Assembly (NCBI GenBank): GCA_900767195.1 | Contig: CAAFYG010000028.1 | Span: 20,306 to 84,305 of the forward strand | DNA: 64,000 nt | Reading direction: 5' to 3' | Origin: Clostridia bacterium | GTDB taxonomy: Bacteria > Bacillota > Clostridia > Christensenellales > Borkfalkiaceae | Shown here: positions 63,646 through 64,000 of the stretch, piece by piece | Position numbering within the stretch: the stretch's first letter is position 1 | How the letters are laid out: every line of letters starts with the position of its first letter | Notes under the pieces: generated by a model | What the model saw: the letters and a program-made list of their open reading frames with translations, nothing else | Database searches by the model: none | What the model was told of the DNA's origin: nothing | Program-made: the position numbers and the translations under genes

Positions 63646-64000
63646 CTAAAATTCCATTTCGTTTTGGCTCATATTCACGCCCGTTACCACGCCCGGATCG
63701 TACACGACTTTTATCGTTTTACTGCACCCCGAATTTCTCTCGGTGAGCGTTACGTTGAAATAACATTCGCTGACATACGAGCGGAATTTCCCTTCATAGA
63801 AAATCGTTCTCCCGCCGTCCATTCGTCCCGTACCGCGATAAAAATCTTCCACCGCCGAAACCGTTTTTATCGTCAGTTTCCCGTCCGCATAACTTGCCGA
63901 AATCAACGCGTCTTTCAGCGAGTCGTATTCTACGGTTGTATCGCTCGCGTCGTACCATTTGTCTTTGTTCTGCGTCTGGAAATGCTCCATATATCCGAGA
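63646..64000 (-). CDS. Partial extracellular beta-domain protein (runs off the window)
   Basis: The frame is open through the right edge, so only the C-terminal ~118 residues are seen. They include CYFNVTLTERNSGCSKTIKVVYDPG and read as Ig-like strands; the two cysteines could pair. The stop is TAG, 16 bases before the next gene. Same orientation and likely same operon as the two genes that follow it. Confidence 0.5.
   Translation of the reverse strand, partial: LGYMEHFQTQNKDKWYDASDTTVEYDSLKDALISASYADGKLTIKTVSAVEDFYRGTGRMDGGRTIFYEGKFRSYVSECYFNVTLTERNSGCSKTIKVVYDPGVVTGVNMSQNEMEF

Overview
The window looks like a chromosomal piece of an uncultured gut Clostridia-type Firmicute (Christensenellales/Borkfalkia-like is an inference). 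The reasons are lipoprotein signal peptides, LplB/YtcP-type carbohydrate ABC permeases with no dedicated ATPase, AraC regulators, Ig-like/carbohydrate-binding surface lipoproteins, dense glycoside-hydrolase operons and AGGAGG-type ribosome binding sites. No rRNA, complete tRNA or CRISPR array was seen.

Layout. (1) 0.4-29.5 kb, 'locus A'. A minus-strand series runs from about 26.0 kb down to 0.4 kb: a sugar importer (two permeases, a solute-binding lipoprotein), a small membrane protein, a beta-helix lipoprotein, a 1320-aa Ig/jelly-roll lipoprotein, a 52-aa peptide, a second secreted Ig/jelly-roll protein, an AraC regulator, then enzymes (GH43, two unclassified TIM-barrel hydrolases, sialate-O-acetylesterase-like, GH3, SGNH, RpiB-like isomerase, GH78). 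A divergent plus-strand operon carries an SGNH hydrolase, an alpha/beta hydrolase and a GH110-like beta-helix enzyme. Related att-like sequences in direct orientation lie at 265-412 and 29826-29947 and bracket this block. (2) 29.5-30.6 kb is a scar with a recombinase remnant, a 19-bp tandem duplication, a tRNA-3'-end-like sequence, four GGGTGTAA repeats and truncated GH13 and SGNH genes. (3) 30.6-49.5 kb, 'locus B', is a diverged copy of the locus A importer/surface cassette in the same gene order, including its own 57-aa peptide. Its enzymes are two GH2 beta-mannosidase-like proteins, a SIS isomerase and a ROK kinase, and a divergent AraC gene sits upstream. (4) 49.5-55.5 kb is a third enzyme operon: alpha/beta hydrolase, small membrane protein, GH78, SGNH, GH36. 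(5) 55.6-56.3 kb is a Phd/RelE-type toxin-antitoxin pair. (6) 56.3-64.0 kb (open at the right edge) is a mobile module that I read as an inovirus-like (filamentous phage) provirus: HUH replication initiator, hairpin-rich intergenic region, 44-aa single-TM protein, membrane ATPase, and secreted/TM-anchored structural or adsorption-like proteins. A plus-strand AAA-ATPase/DUF234 gene interrupts it.

How the parts work together. Each locus senses a glycan product through an AraC protein, captures and trims complex glycans at the surface with beta-helix and jelly-roll lipoproteins, imports oligosaccharides, and degrades and deacetylates them in the cytoplasm with enzymes that lack signal peptides. 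Rhamnose, arabinose/xylose, galactose, glucose and mannose linkages are suggested by the enzyme families.

The items I find most novel are the paired small peptides sharing a DVI[AV]TS core, each translationally coupled to a related secreted protein; the inovirus-like module with its intergenic hairpins; and the in-frame amber codon splitting the locus A fusion permease. All family calls come from reading motifs by eye; no database search was possible.
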